A stretch of 15,002 nt of DNA. Source: an uncultured Clostridia bacterium. GTDB taxonomy: Bacteria; Bacillota; Clostridia; Christensenellales; Maliibacteriaceae. Below, piece after piece: positions 6,751-13,070 of this stretch. Positions within the stretch are counted from its first letter, which is position 1. Every line of letters starts with the position of its first letter. The DNA is taken from contig CAKTSO010000035.1 in the NCBI GenBank assembly GCA_934613185.1, positions 1-15,002 of the forward strand, read 5' to 3'. The translations under genes were made by a program, and so were the position numbers. The notes under the pieces were generated by a model that saw only the letters and a list, made by a program, of their open reading frames with translations, was not told where the DNA came from and ran no database searches.

Positions 6751-7584
6751 ATGCGAAAAGAAAATCTGTTTTTCATCGGCGACGTGGCGCGCCTGTTCCA
6801 CATCAGCGTCGGCACGCTGCGCCATTACGAATCGCTCGGGCTGGTCGTCCCGGAGGCGATCGACCCCGACACGGGCTATCGCTATTACAGCGTCCGCCAG
6901 TTCGAGCCGCTCAACACGATCCGTTACCTGCGTGCGCTGGACATGCCGCTGCCGAAGATTGCCGAGTTTTTGTCCGACCGCGACGTGCCGCGCATCGAGC
7001 GGATGCTCTTATCTCAAAAACAGCAGATCGCGCAGAAGCGCCGCGAGCTGGAATTGATCGACCGCAAGATCGACAACCGCCTGCGCCAGCTGCACGACGC
7101 GCAGCACTGCACGCTCGAAGAAATCGCGCTCGTGCAAACGCGGGAGCTTCGCGTGGCGCTGCTGGAAGGTGCACTGCCCGTGCGCAGCTCGGGCGACCTC
7201 GAGCTGCCGATCCGCCGTCTGGAGCCGCAGAAGCAGAAAAGCGCCGTTTTTTTGGGCAAAGTCGGCGTGGGACTGTCGCGCGAACACCTGCTCGGCGGCG
7301 AATTTTTCCCGTACGACGTGGTGTTCCTCACGCTCGACGACGAGGACGAGACGCCGCCCGAATTTCAGCGTCTGCCCGCCGCGCTGTGCGCGCGCATCCA
7401 TTTTTGCGGCAGCCACACGCAGGCCCCCGCGCATTATCGAAAGCTGATGGATTATTTGGCGGAAAACGGCCTCGAACCCGACGGCTTCTCCCGCGAGATC
7501 ACGCTCATCGACGACGGCGTGACGAGCGACCGCTCCCGCTTCGTCACGCGGATCGACCTGCCGGTGCGAAAAAGAAAGATTTGA
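6751..7584 (+). CDS. MerR family regulator with GyrI/BmrR-like effector domain
   Basis: The protein has 277 residues. Residues ~6-30 form the winged helix-turn-helix (FFIGDVARLFHISVGTLRHY, then ESLGL), followed by the wing DPDTGYRYYS (38-47). A dimerising coiled coil covers about 80-120. Residues ~125-277 form an effector-binding domain of the GyrI-like type, ending in the typical strand RFVTRIDLPV. Such BmrR/BltR-like regulators bind hydrophobic cations and untwist a 19-bp-spacer promoter to switch on efflux pumps. The promoter at 4824-4854 of the adjacent MATE gene has exactly that geometry, so this is its likely activator. ATG 6751 has AAGGA five bases upstream. No own promoter is evident; readthrough from the MATE gene is possible. 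Confidence 0.92.
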   Translation: MRKENLFFIGDVARLFHISVGTLRHYESLGLVVPEAIDPDTGYRYYSVRQFEPLNTIRYLRALDMPLPKIAEFLSDRDVPRIERMLLSQKQQIAQKRRELELIDRKIDNRLRQLHDAQHCTLEEIALVQTRELRVALLEGALPVRSSGDLELPIRRLEPQKQKSAVFLGKVGVGLSREHLLGGEFFPYDVVFLTLDDEDETPPEFQRLPAALCARIHFCGSHTQAPAHYRKLMDYLAENGLEPDGFSREITLIDDGVTSDRSRFVTRIDLPVRKRKI

Positions 7585-7722
7585 GGGACCGCGCGGCAAA
7601 AAGGCAGCGGCGTTTTTGTGAAGGAGATTCCTGCGTGCGGTTGATCCCACGTTTCGTTGGCGACGGCGAAGAATCGCCCGCAAAGCCGGCGTTCGGGGCG
7701 CGTTCGGAAAACCCCGTTCCCG

Positions 7723-7752
7723 TTGACAAAACGCGTTTTTGAACGATATAAT
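7723..7752 (+). promoter_or_regulatory. Consensus promoter for the isomerase/epimerase gene
   Basis: TTGACA (7723-7728) and TATAAT (7747-7752) are both perfect, with an 18-base spacer. The leader to the ATG at 7812 is about 50 bases and contains AAGGAG seven bases before the start. Strong, constitutive-looking expression is inferred. The rest of the gap 7585-7722 shows nothing distinct. Confidence 0.9.
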
Positions 7753-7811
7753 GAAGACAATTCCGCAAAAGCAGGTACGGAAAATTTGGTTCCATATGAA
7801 GGAGTGTTCGT

Positions 7812-8729
7812 ATGCAGGATTCCATTCGCAGCTATATCAGCACCGGACTGATCCATTTCATGGCGTACCCCAACACGATGAAGGGCGAAGGCCCCATCGA
7901 GGAGACCATCCGCCGCATCGCGCTGGACGACTATTTCGACTCCATCGAAGTGACCTGGATCAAGGATCCCGAGGTCCGCAAAAACTGCGCCAAGCTTTTG
8001 AAAGAGAGCAAAATGCGCGTGTATTACGGCGGTCAGCCCCGCCTTCTGACCACGGGCTACAACCCCAACGCCCTCGACGAGGAGCAGCGCCTCATCGCCG
8101 AAAAGACGCTGATGGAGGGCATCGACGAGGCCTATGAGATGGGCGCGCTCGGCTTTGCGTTTTTGAGCGGCAAATACGAAGAAGACAAGTTTGAAGAGGC
8201 GTTTGCGCAGCTGAAAAAGACCACCGCGCACCTTTGCGCCTACGCCAAGTCCAAGGGCGACATGCGCGTCGCGCTGGAGGTGTTCGACTACGACGTCGAC
8301 AAGTGCTCCATCATCGGGCCCGCGCCCGTCGCCGCGCGCTTTGCAAAGGAAATGCAGGCGGAATACGACAACTTCGGCCTGATGGTCGACCTGTCCCATC
8401 TGCCGCTTCTGCATGAGAACTGCGAGCAGTCCCTCGTGCCCGTCGCGCCGTACATCATCCACGCGCACATGGGCAACGCGGTCGACCCCGCGCTTCCCAA
8501 GGATACCCCCGGCTACGGCGACGCGCACCCGCGCTTCGGCTTCCCCGGCGGCGCGAACGACGTCCCCGAGCTTGCCGAGTATCTGCGTGCGCTCATCAAG
8601 GTCGGCTATCTCAAAAAGGGCGAGCCGCGCACGGTCAGCTTTGAGGTCAAGCCCTTCGGCGACGAGGATCCCGAGGCGGTCATTGCGAACGCCAAGCGCA
8701 CGCTCAACGCGGCCTGGGAACTCGTGTAA
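7812..8729 (+). CDS. Sugar phosphate isomerase/epimerase-like TIM-barrel protein
   Basis: This 305-residue protein fits the xylose-isomerase-like TIM barrel (AP_endonuc_2 family). Strands carrying the usual metal ligands can be followed in order: SIEVTW (E46), ALEVFD (E156), MVDLSHLP (D193, H196), IIHAHMGN (H217, H219) and SFEVKPFG (E278). This suggests a divalent-metal isomerase or epimerase acting on a sugar or sugar acid, in the cytoplasm. The substrate cannot be told, and no sugar kinase, transporter or dehydrogenase lies beside it. It is monocistronic, with a consensus promoter at 7723-7752 and an intrinsic terminator at 8765. Codon use is typical of the highly expressed GC-rich genes here. 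Full length, no defects seen. Confidence 0.85.
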   Translation: MQDSIRSYISTGLIHFMAYPNTMKGEGPIEETIRRIALDDYFDSIEVTWIKDPEVRKNCAKLLKESKMRVYYGGQPRLLTTGYNPNALDEEQRLIAEKTLMEGIDEAYEMGALGFAFLSGKYEEDKFEEAFAQLKKTTAHLCAYAKSKGDMRVALEVFDYDVDKCSIIGPAPVAARFAKEMQAEYDNFGLMVDLSHLPLLHENCEQSLVPVAPYIIHAHMGNAVDPALPKDTPGYGDAHPRFGFPGGANDVPELAEYLRALIKVGYLKKGEPRTVSFEVKPFGDEDPEAVIANAKRTLNAAWELV

Positions 8730-8732
8730 GGA

Positions 8733-8942
8733 GTAACGCAAACAAATACCGCATCGTCTGCGGCGCCCGGCGGATCTTTTCCGCCGGGCCTTTGTTGTGC
8801 GCCCTTGAAATAGCGCCGCTATTGCTGCGGACGCACGCCGCGGCCGGGCGAAAAATCTCTCGCCGCTCGCTCTTGCCGATACGGTATTTGCTTGCTGTGG
8901 GAGGATAAGTGGGGCGGTTCTCGGTCAACGCAGCATTGCGGC
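8733..8942. repeat. 210-bp direct repeat, copy 1
   Basis: This block starts three bases after the isomerase stop codon and is repeated without indels at 9042-9251 (offset 309), with only a handful of substitutions. It contains an intrinsic terminator and a small AATAGC-GCC-GCTATT hairpin (8809-8823). Its right part continues past 8942 into sequence shared with the third partial copy. Short minus-strand ORFs across it lack ribosome binding sites and read through the terminator, so I treat the block as non-coding. Confidence 0.9.
8765..8795 (+). terminator. Intrinsic terminator of the isomerase/epimerase gene
   Basis: A perfect 10-bp stem, GCCCGGCGGA (8765-8774) and TCCGCCGGGC (8780-8789), with loop TCTTT, is followed by CTTTGTTGT. 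It lies 36 bases after the stop codon. Confidence 0.85.
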
Positions 8943-9041
8943 GGCTTGAAATAGCGTTGCTATTCCTACGCCTTCGCGCCTCGATTTGACGCAAAAGCTC
9001 TCGTCATCTGCTCATCGGGCATCGACGCTCTTGCCGACTTT

Positions 9042-9251
9042 GTAACGCAAACAAATACCGCATCGTCTGCGGCGCCCGGCGGATCTTTTCCGCCGGGCCT
9101 TTGTTGTGCGCCCTTGAAATAGCGCCGCTATTCCTGCGGACGCACGCCGCGGCCGGGCGAAAAATCTCTCGCCGCTCGCTCTTGCCGATACGGCATTTGC
9201 TTGCTGAGGGAGGATAAGTGGGGCGGGGTTCGGTCAACGCAGCATTGCGGC
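9042..9251. repeat. 210-bp direct repeat, copy 2
   Basis: Near-identical to 8733-8942, including the terminator stem and the AATAGC-GCC-GCTATT hairpin (9118-9132). Differences are single substitutions, for example TATTGCTG versus TATTCCTG. No gene lies between the copies. The duplicated edge begins exactly where the isomerase gene ends, so the copy may have arisen by local duplication of the gene's 3' flank. Confidence 0.9.
9074..9104 (+). terminator. Duplicated intrinsic terminator in repeat copy 2
   Basis: The same 10-bp GC stem and 5-base loop as at 8765, displaced by 309 bases and again followed by CTTTGTTGT. No gene ends directly upstream, so it acts as a second barrier to transcripts from the isomerase gene. 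Confidence 0.7.
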
Positions 9252-9272
9252 AGGGATTCTTTGTCTGCCCGC

Positions 9273-9363
9273 AGAGGATAAGTGGTGACGGTTTTCGGTC
9301 AACGCTACATTGCGGCGGCTTGAAACAGCTCTGCTATTCGGAGCGCCTTCGCGCCTCGATTTG
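9273..9363. repeat. Third, partial and diverged copy of the repeat's right part
   Basis: The stretch starting AGGATAAGTGG and ending CGCCTCGATTTGA matches about 8902-8990, with a one-base indel and more substitutions than between copies 1 and 2. It includes the fourth small hairpin, AACAGC-TCT-GCTATT (9324-9338). It lacks the terminator portion. Confidence 0.75.
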
Positions 9364-9376
9364 ATATCGTCTTTCC

Positions 9377-9419
9377 AATACAAAAAGACCGCCATGGTAT
9401 GTGGCGGCCTTTTTGTATT
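9377..9419. terminator. Bidirectional intrinsic terminator
   Basis: A long stem pairs AATACAAAAAG (9377-9387) with CTTTTTGTATT (9409-9419), and CCGCCA with TGGCGG, with one mismatch and a 7-base loop. U-tracts follow the GC stem on both strands. It ends the plus-strand repeat region and the zinc-ribbon gene on the minus strand (stop at 9455). Confidence 0.88.
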
Positions 9420-9454
9420 TTTCGATCATTGACAGGCTTTGCGGCATTTCAAAA

Positions 9455-9697
9455 TTACTGCATCGCCTCCGCAACGCGCGCCCAGAATCCGCTTGCGACC
9501 AAATATGCGATCACACCGAAAACTCCCGCCAAAAGAATTCCGAGAACGACCCAAGCGATAATGCGCTCCCGATCCACTTTTTTCTGCGCCTCGATGTCTG
9601 TCGTATTATCCGGCTGCGGCGCTTCCGTCGCCGTGCCGCACCGCGTGCAAAACGCAGCGTCGTCCGGGATTTCTTTTCCGCATTTTCTGCAAAACAT
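9455..9697 (-). CDS. Small zinc-ribbon membrane protein
   Basis: The 80-residue protein begins with a zinc ribbon: C3-x2-C6 and C17-x2-C20 in MFCRKCGKEIPDDAAFCTRC. A short acidic/polar linker follows (22-44), then one transmembrane helix at about residues 46-68 (IIAWVVLGILLAGVFGVIAY). The ribbon is expected on the cytoplasmic side with the helix anchoring it. Such zinc-ribbon/TM proteins are common in Clostridia and lack a known role. ATG 9697 has GGAGG seven bases upstream. The likely promoter lies about 190 bases upstream at 9890-9917, leaving a long leader. Divergent from guaA. The gene call is firm; the function is unknown. Confidence 0.87.
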   Translation of the reverse strand: MFCRKCGKEIPDDAAFCTRCGTATEAPQPDNTTDIEAQKKVDRERIIAWVVLGILLAGVFGVIAYLVASGFWARVAEAMQ

Positions 9698-9889
9698 AAT
9701 TCGTCCTCCGTGTTAAAATTCACATGATTTCCTGTTTGTTTCTAACATAAATCCATGACTTTAAAAGAAGATGTGAGTTCACCATAAAATCTCGATGCCG
9801 TAACGGTATTGTTTTATCGACGCGAAAGGGTCAAACACCTGTTTTCAAGCGGCGTCGGTTTGTTCCGACACAGTCGAATCTTCTTCTTT

Positions 9890-9917
9890 ATTATAGCTCT
9901 TTTCCCCGTAATTTCAA
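9890..9917 (-). promoter_or_regulatory. Probable promoter of the zinc-ribbon gene
   Basis: On the minus strand TTGAAA (9912-9917) and a perfect TATAAT (9890-9895) are 16 bases apart. The next gene in that direction is the zinc-ribbon gene, whose start is about 190 bases away, implying a leader of about 180 nucleotides. Confidence 0.6.
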
Positions 9918-9982
9918 CATGCGCTTGTAAAACAACGGCGTTTTCTGTCGAACCTTCATGCCTACGTTCCCTCTCCGCCTTC

Positions 9983-10011
9983 TTTACGAATGCGGATGAA
10001 ATGTGTATAAT
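9983..10011 (+). promoter_or_regulatory. guaA promoter
   Basis: TTTACG (9983-9988) and a perfect TATAAT (10006-10011) are 17 bases apart. The implied leader is about 80 bases. This placement argues against in-frame starts further upstream of ATG 10099. Confidence 0.75.
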
Positions 10012-10098
10012 CAAACTGAAATTGCCGCGTCGGCGCGCCAAAAAAAGGGCGTTTGCGGCGAGATTATGCATCGGAAATTCATCATACGGAGGCAAACC

Positions 10099-11388
10099 AT
10101 GACGCAGGACCGCATCATCATTCTCGATCTTGGCAGCGACGAAAACCCGCGTCTGGCGCGCGAGATCCGCGCGCTCGGCGTTTACAGCGAAATCTATCCC
10201 CACGACGTGACGGCGGACTTTTTGAAGAGCCTGCCCAACGTGCGCGGCATTGTTTTGAACGGCGGCGTGAACCGCGTCGTCGACGGCGTCGCGATCGACG
10301 TGTCGCCCGCGATCCGCGAACTCGGCATTCCCGTGCGCAGCGCCGACCACGACGGCTGCCCCGCCTGGCCTGCGGACGACGAGGCGCGCACCGCGGCGCT
10401 TCGCGCGTTCGTCTTTGACGAATGCCATGCCGAGGCCAACTGGAACATGGAGAACTTCATCGCCGATCAGGTCGAAGAGCTTCGCGCGCAGATCGGCGAC
10501 AAAAAAGTGCTTCTGGCGCTGTCGGGCGGCGTGGATTCGTCCGTCGTCGCGGCGCTTTTGATCCGCGCGATCGGCAAGCAGCTGACGTGCGTTCACGTCA
10601 ACCACGGCCTTCTTCGAAAGGGCGAGCCGGAGCAGGTCGTCGAGGTCTTCCGCCATCAGATGAACGCCAATTTGATCTATGTCGACGCCGTCGACCGCTT
10701 CCTCGACAAGCTGGCGGGCGTCGCCGATCCCGAGAAAAAGCGCAAGATCATCGGCGCGGAGTTCATTCGCGTCTTCGAAGAAGAGGCGCGCCGCCTGGAC
10801 GGCATCGCGTTCCTCGCGCAGGGCACGATTTATCCCGACATCATCGAGTCCGGCACCAAGACGGTCAAGGCCGTCAAGAGCCATCACAACGTCGGCGGCC
10901 TGCCCGAGGATCTCAAATTCGAGCTGGTCGAGCCGCTCAAAATGCTCTTCAAGGACGAAGTGCGCGCCTGCGGCAAGGCGCTCGGGCTGCCCGATTCCAT
11001 GGTCTATCGCCAGCCGTTCCCCGGCCCCGGCCTCGGCGTGCGCTGCCTCGGCGCGATCACGCGCGACCGACTGGAGAGCGTTCGCGAGTCCGACGCCATC
11101 CTTCGCGAGGAGTTCAAAAACGCGGGGCTCGAGGGCAAGGTCTGGCAGTATTTCACGATCGTTCCCGACTTTAAGTCCGTCGGCGTCCGCGACGGCAAGC
11201 GCACGTTCGACTGGCCCGTGATCCTGCGCGCCGTCAACACCGTCGACGCCATGACCGCCACGGTCGAGGACGTCCCCTTCGCGCTTTTGCAGCGCATCAC
11301 CGCCCGCATCACCGCTGAGGTCCCGAACGTCAACCGCGTCCTGTACGATCTGACGCCCAAACCCTGCGGCACGATCGAGTGGGAGTGA
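10099..11388 (+). CDS. guaA: GMP synthase with degenerate, shortened amidotransferase domain
   Basis: The 429-residue product converts XMP to GMP (last step of guanine nucleotide synthesis). The synthetase part is intact: PP-loop ATP site SGGVDSS (142-148), AQGTIYPDIIESG, SHHNVGGLPED and the C-terminal dimerisation domain RQPFPGPGLG...KPCGTIEWE. The N-terminal glutaminase domain is not. Bacterial GuaA is normally about 510-525 residues; here the domain is about 110 instead of ~195. The start (IIILDLGS, LGVYSEIYPHD, GIVLNGG) aligns with the family, but where GICYGMQ with the catalytic Cys should be there is RSADHDGCPAW, and the following ~80 residues, including the His-Pro-Glu motif, are missing before LRAFVFDECHAEANWNMENF. 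It should need free ammonia or a separate glutaminase. ATG 10099 has GGAGG seven bases upstream. Confidence 0.93.
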   Translation: MTQDRIIILDLGSDENPRLAREIRALGVYSEIYPHDVTADFLKSLPNVRGIVLNGGVNRVVDGVAIDVSPAIRELGIPVRSADHDGCPAWPADDEARTAALRAFVFDECHAEANWNMENFIADQVEELRAQIGDKKVLLALSGGVDSSVVAALLIRAIGKQLTCVHVNHGLLRKGEPEQVVEVFRHQMNANLIYVDAVDRFLDKLAGVADPEKKRKIIGAEFIRVFEEEARRLDGIAFLAQGTIYPDIIESGTKTVKAVKSHHNVGGLPEDLKFELVEPLKMLFKDEVRACGKALGLPDSMVYRQPFPGPGLGVRCLGAITRDRLESVRESDAILREEFKNAGLEGKVWQYFTIVPDFKSVGVRDGKRTFDWPVILRAVNTVDAMTATVEDVPFALLQRITARITAEVPNVNRVLYDLTPKPCGTIEWE

Positions 11389-11441
11389 GGTTTGCGTCTG
11401 AGCCGAAGCGTTCTGCCTGAACCATAGATTTTGCAAAAGAC

Positions 11442-11478
11442 AAAGCGGCCGTGAACATCGCTTCGCGGCCGCTTTTTT
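11442..11478. terminator. Terminator between convergent guaA and tetR-type gene
   Basis: Stem AAAGCGGCCG (11442-11451) pairs with CGGCCGCTTT (11466-11475) around a 14-base loop, followed by a T run on the plus strand. The minus-strand side also has a T-rich tail (TTTGTCTTTTG), so it can serve both convergent genes. Confidence 0.85.
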
Positions 11479-11503
11479 GATGGGATTTTTTGAAAAACGC
11501 GCG

Positions 11504-11998
11504 TTAAAACGAAAACGTCTGCCGGCTTTCCATAATCTTCATGCAGATTTTCGCCATTTCCTCCGGCGTCTGCGGCATTCCCGCGCGCAGCCAGACGTAG
11601 ACGATCGAGTGCATCGCGCCCTGATAGGCGCACGTTTCGTAGGAAAGCTGCGATGCGCTTTCACTTTCGCGCATCAAAAGGTCAAACACGTTCCCCGAGT
11701 ACAGCGACGAGACGAGCGCGGCGTTTTCCCGTATCATTTGAAACAGCGCCGTGTAGTAGCGCTGCGGGTCGCGGCGCTTCGCCGCTTCGGCTGCGGTTTT
11801 TTGAAGGTTCACGACGTAGTCCCGCGCGACTTCGGCCAAAAGCGGCTTCAAATTCTCATAGCGGCGGTAGAATGCCATGCGCGACACGCCCGCCTCGCGG
11901 CAGAGCGCCGACACCGTGACCTTTTCAAGCGGCATTTTCCCCAAAAGCGCGATCAGCGCGCGATGCAGCGCCTGCCGCGGTTCGTCTTTGCGATCCAT
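11504..11998 (-). CDS. TetR/AcrR family transcriptional regulator
   Basis: The 164-residue protein has an N-terminal TetR helix-turn-helix at about residues 27-54 (VTVSALCREAGVSRMAFYRR followed by YENLKPLL), preceded by the usual first helix. The C-terminal helices form a ligand/dimer domain of unknown specificity. It is on the short side for TetR proteins (about 180-200). ATG 11998 is preferred: AAAGG lies four bases upstream, and family homology starts soon after. A GTG at 12058 in the same frame would add a basic 20-residue tail; an AGGAGG fifteen bases upstream of the ATG is too far to be ideal, so the start is less than certain. It is divergent from the SDR gene and probably represses it, and itself, through the palindrome at 12089-12108. 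Confidence 0.88.
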   Translation of the reverse strand: MDRKDEPRQALHRALIALLGKMPLEKVTVSALCREAGVSRMAFYRRYENLKPLLAEVARDYVVNLQKTAAEAAKRRDPQRYYTALFQMIRENAALVSSLYSGNVFDLLMRESESASQLSYETCAYQGAMHSIVYVWLRAGMPQTPEEMAKICMKIMESRQTFSF

Positions 11999-12066
11999 TT
12001 GCCTTTCTTTTGCCCTCCTTTTTCGAAAAAGCGTGACAGCTTTTTGCGGATGCGTCACAAGCGCCG

Positions 12067-12108
12067 TTGACAGCGCCGGCGATCGTGCGTTACAGTTGTA
12101 TCAGTAAC
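12067..12108 (+). promoter_or_regulatory. SDR promoter with overlapping palindromic operator
   Basis: TTGACA (12067-12072) and TACAGT (12091-12096) are 18 bases apart. The 20-bp imperfect palindrome GTTACAGTTGTATCAGTAAC (12089-12108, arms GTTAC/GTAAC) overlaps the -10, where a TetR-type repressor would block RNA polymerase. A second wider inverted pair, GTGAC/GTCAC, lies nearer the regulator gene at about 12036-12057. Confidence 0.6.
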
Positions 12109-12167
12109 AATATATCGAATCCCGGCGAAAAACGCAAGGGGAACGAAAAAAGAAAGGATACACCGCT

Positions 12168-12926
12168 ATGAAAATGGAAAATAAGGTCGTCGTCGTGACC
12201 GGCGCTTCCTCCGGCATGGGCCGCGCGATTGTCGAACGCTTCGTGCGCGAGGGCGCGAAGGTCGTGGCCGTCGCCCGCCGCCGCGAGCGTCTGGAGGCGC
12301 TTGCCGCGGCGCTTGCCGACGCGCCCGGCAAAGTCGCCGTTTATGTCGGCGACATCGGCAGCCGCGAGGTCAACGAGGGCATGATCGATTTCGCCGTGGA
12401 GACCTTCGGCGCGCTGGACGTGCTCGTCAACAACGCGGGCATCATGGACGACATGGCCCCCATCGGCGACGCGACGGACGAAAAATACGAGCAGGTCATG
12501 CGCGTCAACGTCTACGGCCCGATAACCGCGATCCGCAAGGCGGTCAATTACTTTAAAGAGGCGGGGCGTCCCGGCAACATCATCAACGTCACCTCCGAGG
12601 GCGGCACGCATTCGTGCGCGGGCGTGATCTACTGCGCGTCCAAGGCGGCGATGAACTCCGTCACCCGCAACACGTCCTATATGTATCAAAACGACAACAT
12701 CCGCTGCAACGCCATCGCACCCGGCGGCATCAACACCGAGATCGCCAATTCGATGGGCATGCCGAACATGGCGGGTTACGAGCGCGTGCAGACCGTTCTT
12801 GCCTGCTCGCCCAAACCCGGCAGTCCCGAGCAGATCGCCGCGGCGGCGCTGTTTTTGGCGAGCGACGAGTCCTCCTACGTCAACGGCGTGATCCTGCCCG
12901 TCGACGGCGGCTGGTGCGCGATGTAA
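12168..12926 (+). CDS. Short-chain dehydrogenase/reductase (classical SDR, FabG-like)
   Basis: The 252-residue protein has the classical SDR layout: Rossmann motif TGASSGMG (11-18), NNAG (88-91), active-site Ser143 in NVTSEGG, and Tyr155/Lys159 in YCASK. The NAPGG-like segment AIAPGGINTEI and the C-terminal FLASDESSYVNGVILPVDGG complete it. The Ser-Tyr spacing is one residue shorter than in FabG. R38/R39 after the second strand suggest preference for NADP(H), which is an inference. It would reduce or oxidise a carbonyl/hydroxyl group; the substrate is unknown. The first ATG has AAAGGA nine bases upstream. It pairs with the divergent TetR gene, so it is likely inducible, perhaps by its own substrate. 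Confidence 0.92.
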   Translation: MKMENKVVVVTGASSGMGRAIVERFVREGAKVVAVARRRERLEALAAALADAPGKVAVYVGDIGSREVNEGMIDFAVETFGALDVLVNNAGIMDDMAPIGDATDEKYEQVMRVNVYGPITAIRKAVNYFKEAGRPGNIINVTSEGGTHSCAGVIYCASKAAMNSVTRNTSYMYQNDNIRCNAIAPGGINTEIANSMGMPNMAGYERVQTVLACSPKPGSPEQIAAAALFLASDESSYVNGVILPVDGGWCAM

Positions 12927-12966
12927 CGGAAGCTGTAACAAAACAGGAAGAAAAACGAAAAGGACG

Positions 12967-13008
12967 CTTGGGGCACCTTCCTTGCAGAGGGTGCCCCAAG
13001 GTGGCTTT
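12967..13008. terminator. Terminator after the SDR gene
   Basis: An 11-bp perfect stem, CTTGGGGCACC (12967-12977) with GGTGCCCCAAG (12990-13000), is followed by GTGGCTTTTGTATC on the plus strand. On the minus strand the tail CGTCCTTTTCGTTTTTC is also T-rich, so it probably works in both directions between convergent genes. Confidence 0.8.
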
Positions 13009-13034
13009 TGTATCTCAATTTAATATGTTTCTTG

Positions 13035-13070
13035 AAACGGTGTAACCTACGGTTATGCCGTTTTTTCTTT
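13035..13070 (+). terminator. Second plus-strand terminator
   Basis: AAACGG-TG-TAACC pairs with GGTTA-TG-CCGTTT around loop TAC (13035-13063), followed by TTTTTTCTTT. The U-tract is only on the plus strand. It overlaps the last codons and stop of the small minus-strand ORF at 13053-13178. Confidence 0.75.

Larger units (their letters stand above)
9698..10098. other. Divergent intergenic region between the zinc-ribbon gene and guaA
   Basis: This 401-base gap is more AT-rich than its surroundings and holds outward-facing promoters for both genes. The leader on the minus side contains a GTCGG/CCGAC hairpin (about 9853-9868). A TTG-initiated plus-strand ORF crossing the gap (9809-10102) has no ribosome binding site and covers both promoters, so I do not call it. 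I see no guanine riboswitch in the roughly 80-base guaA leader. Confidence 0.6.

Noticed and set aside
7452..8741. 429-codon minus-strand ORF opposite the MerR and isomerase genes
   Set aside because: It spans two genes and a perfect consensus promoter on the other strand; shadow frame.
8704..9237. Two similar minus-strand ORFs (96 and 77 codons) in the duplicated block
   Set aside because: Similarity comes from the DNA repeat; no ribosome binding site, they read through the terminator stems, and one overlaps the end of the isomerase gene.
10003..10098. Upstream in-frame starts for guaA (GTG 10003, ATG 10066)
   Set aside because: The first lies at the -10 element; the second lacks a good ribosome binding site. 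ATG 10099 has GGAGG and begins at the family homology.
10012..10098. Guanine riboswitch in the guaA leader
   Set aside because: The conserved purine-riboswitch core and three-way junction are not seen in this short leader.
9814..11436. 540-codon minus-strand ORF opposite guaA
   Set aside because: Antisense shadow of a clearly conserved gene; covers both promoters in the divergent region.
12090..12941. 283-codon minus-strand ORF opposite the SDR gene
   Set aside because: Antisense shadow rich in His/Asp/Val/Arg; the plus frame has all SDR motifs.
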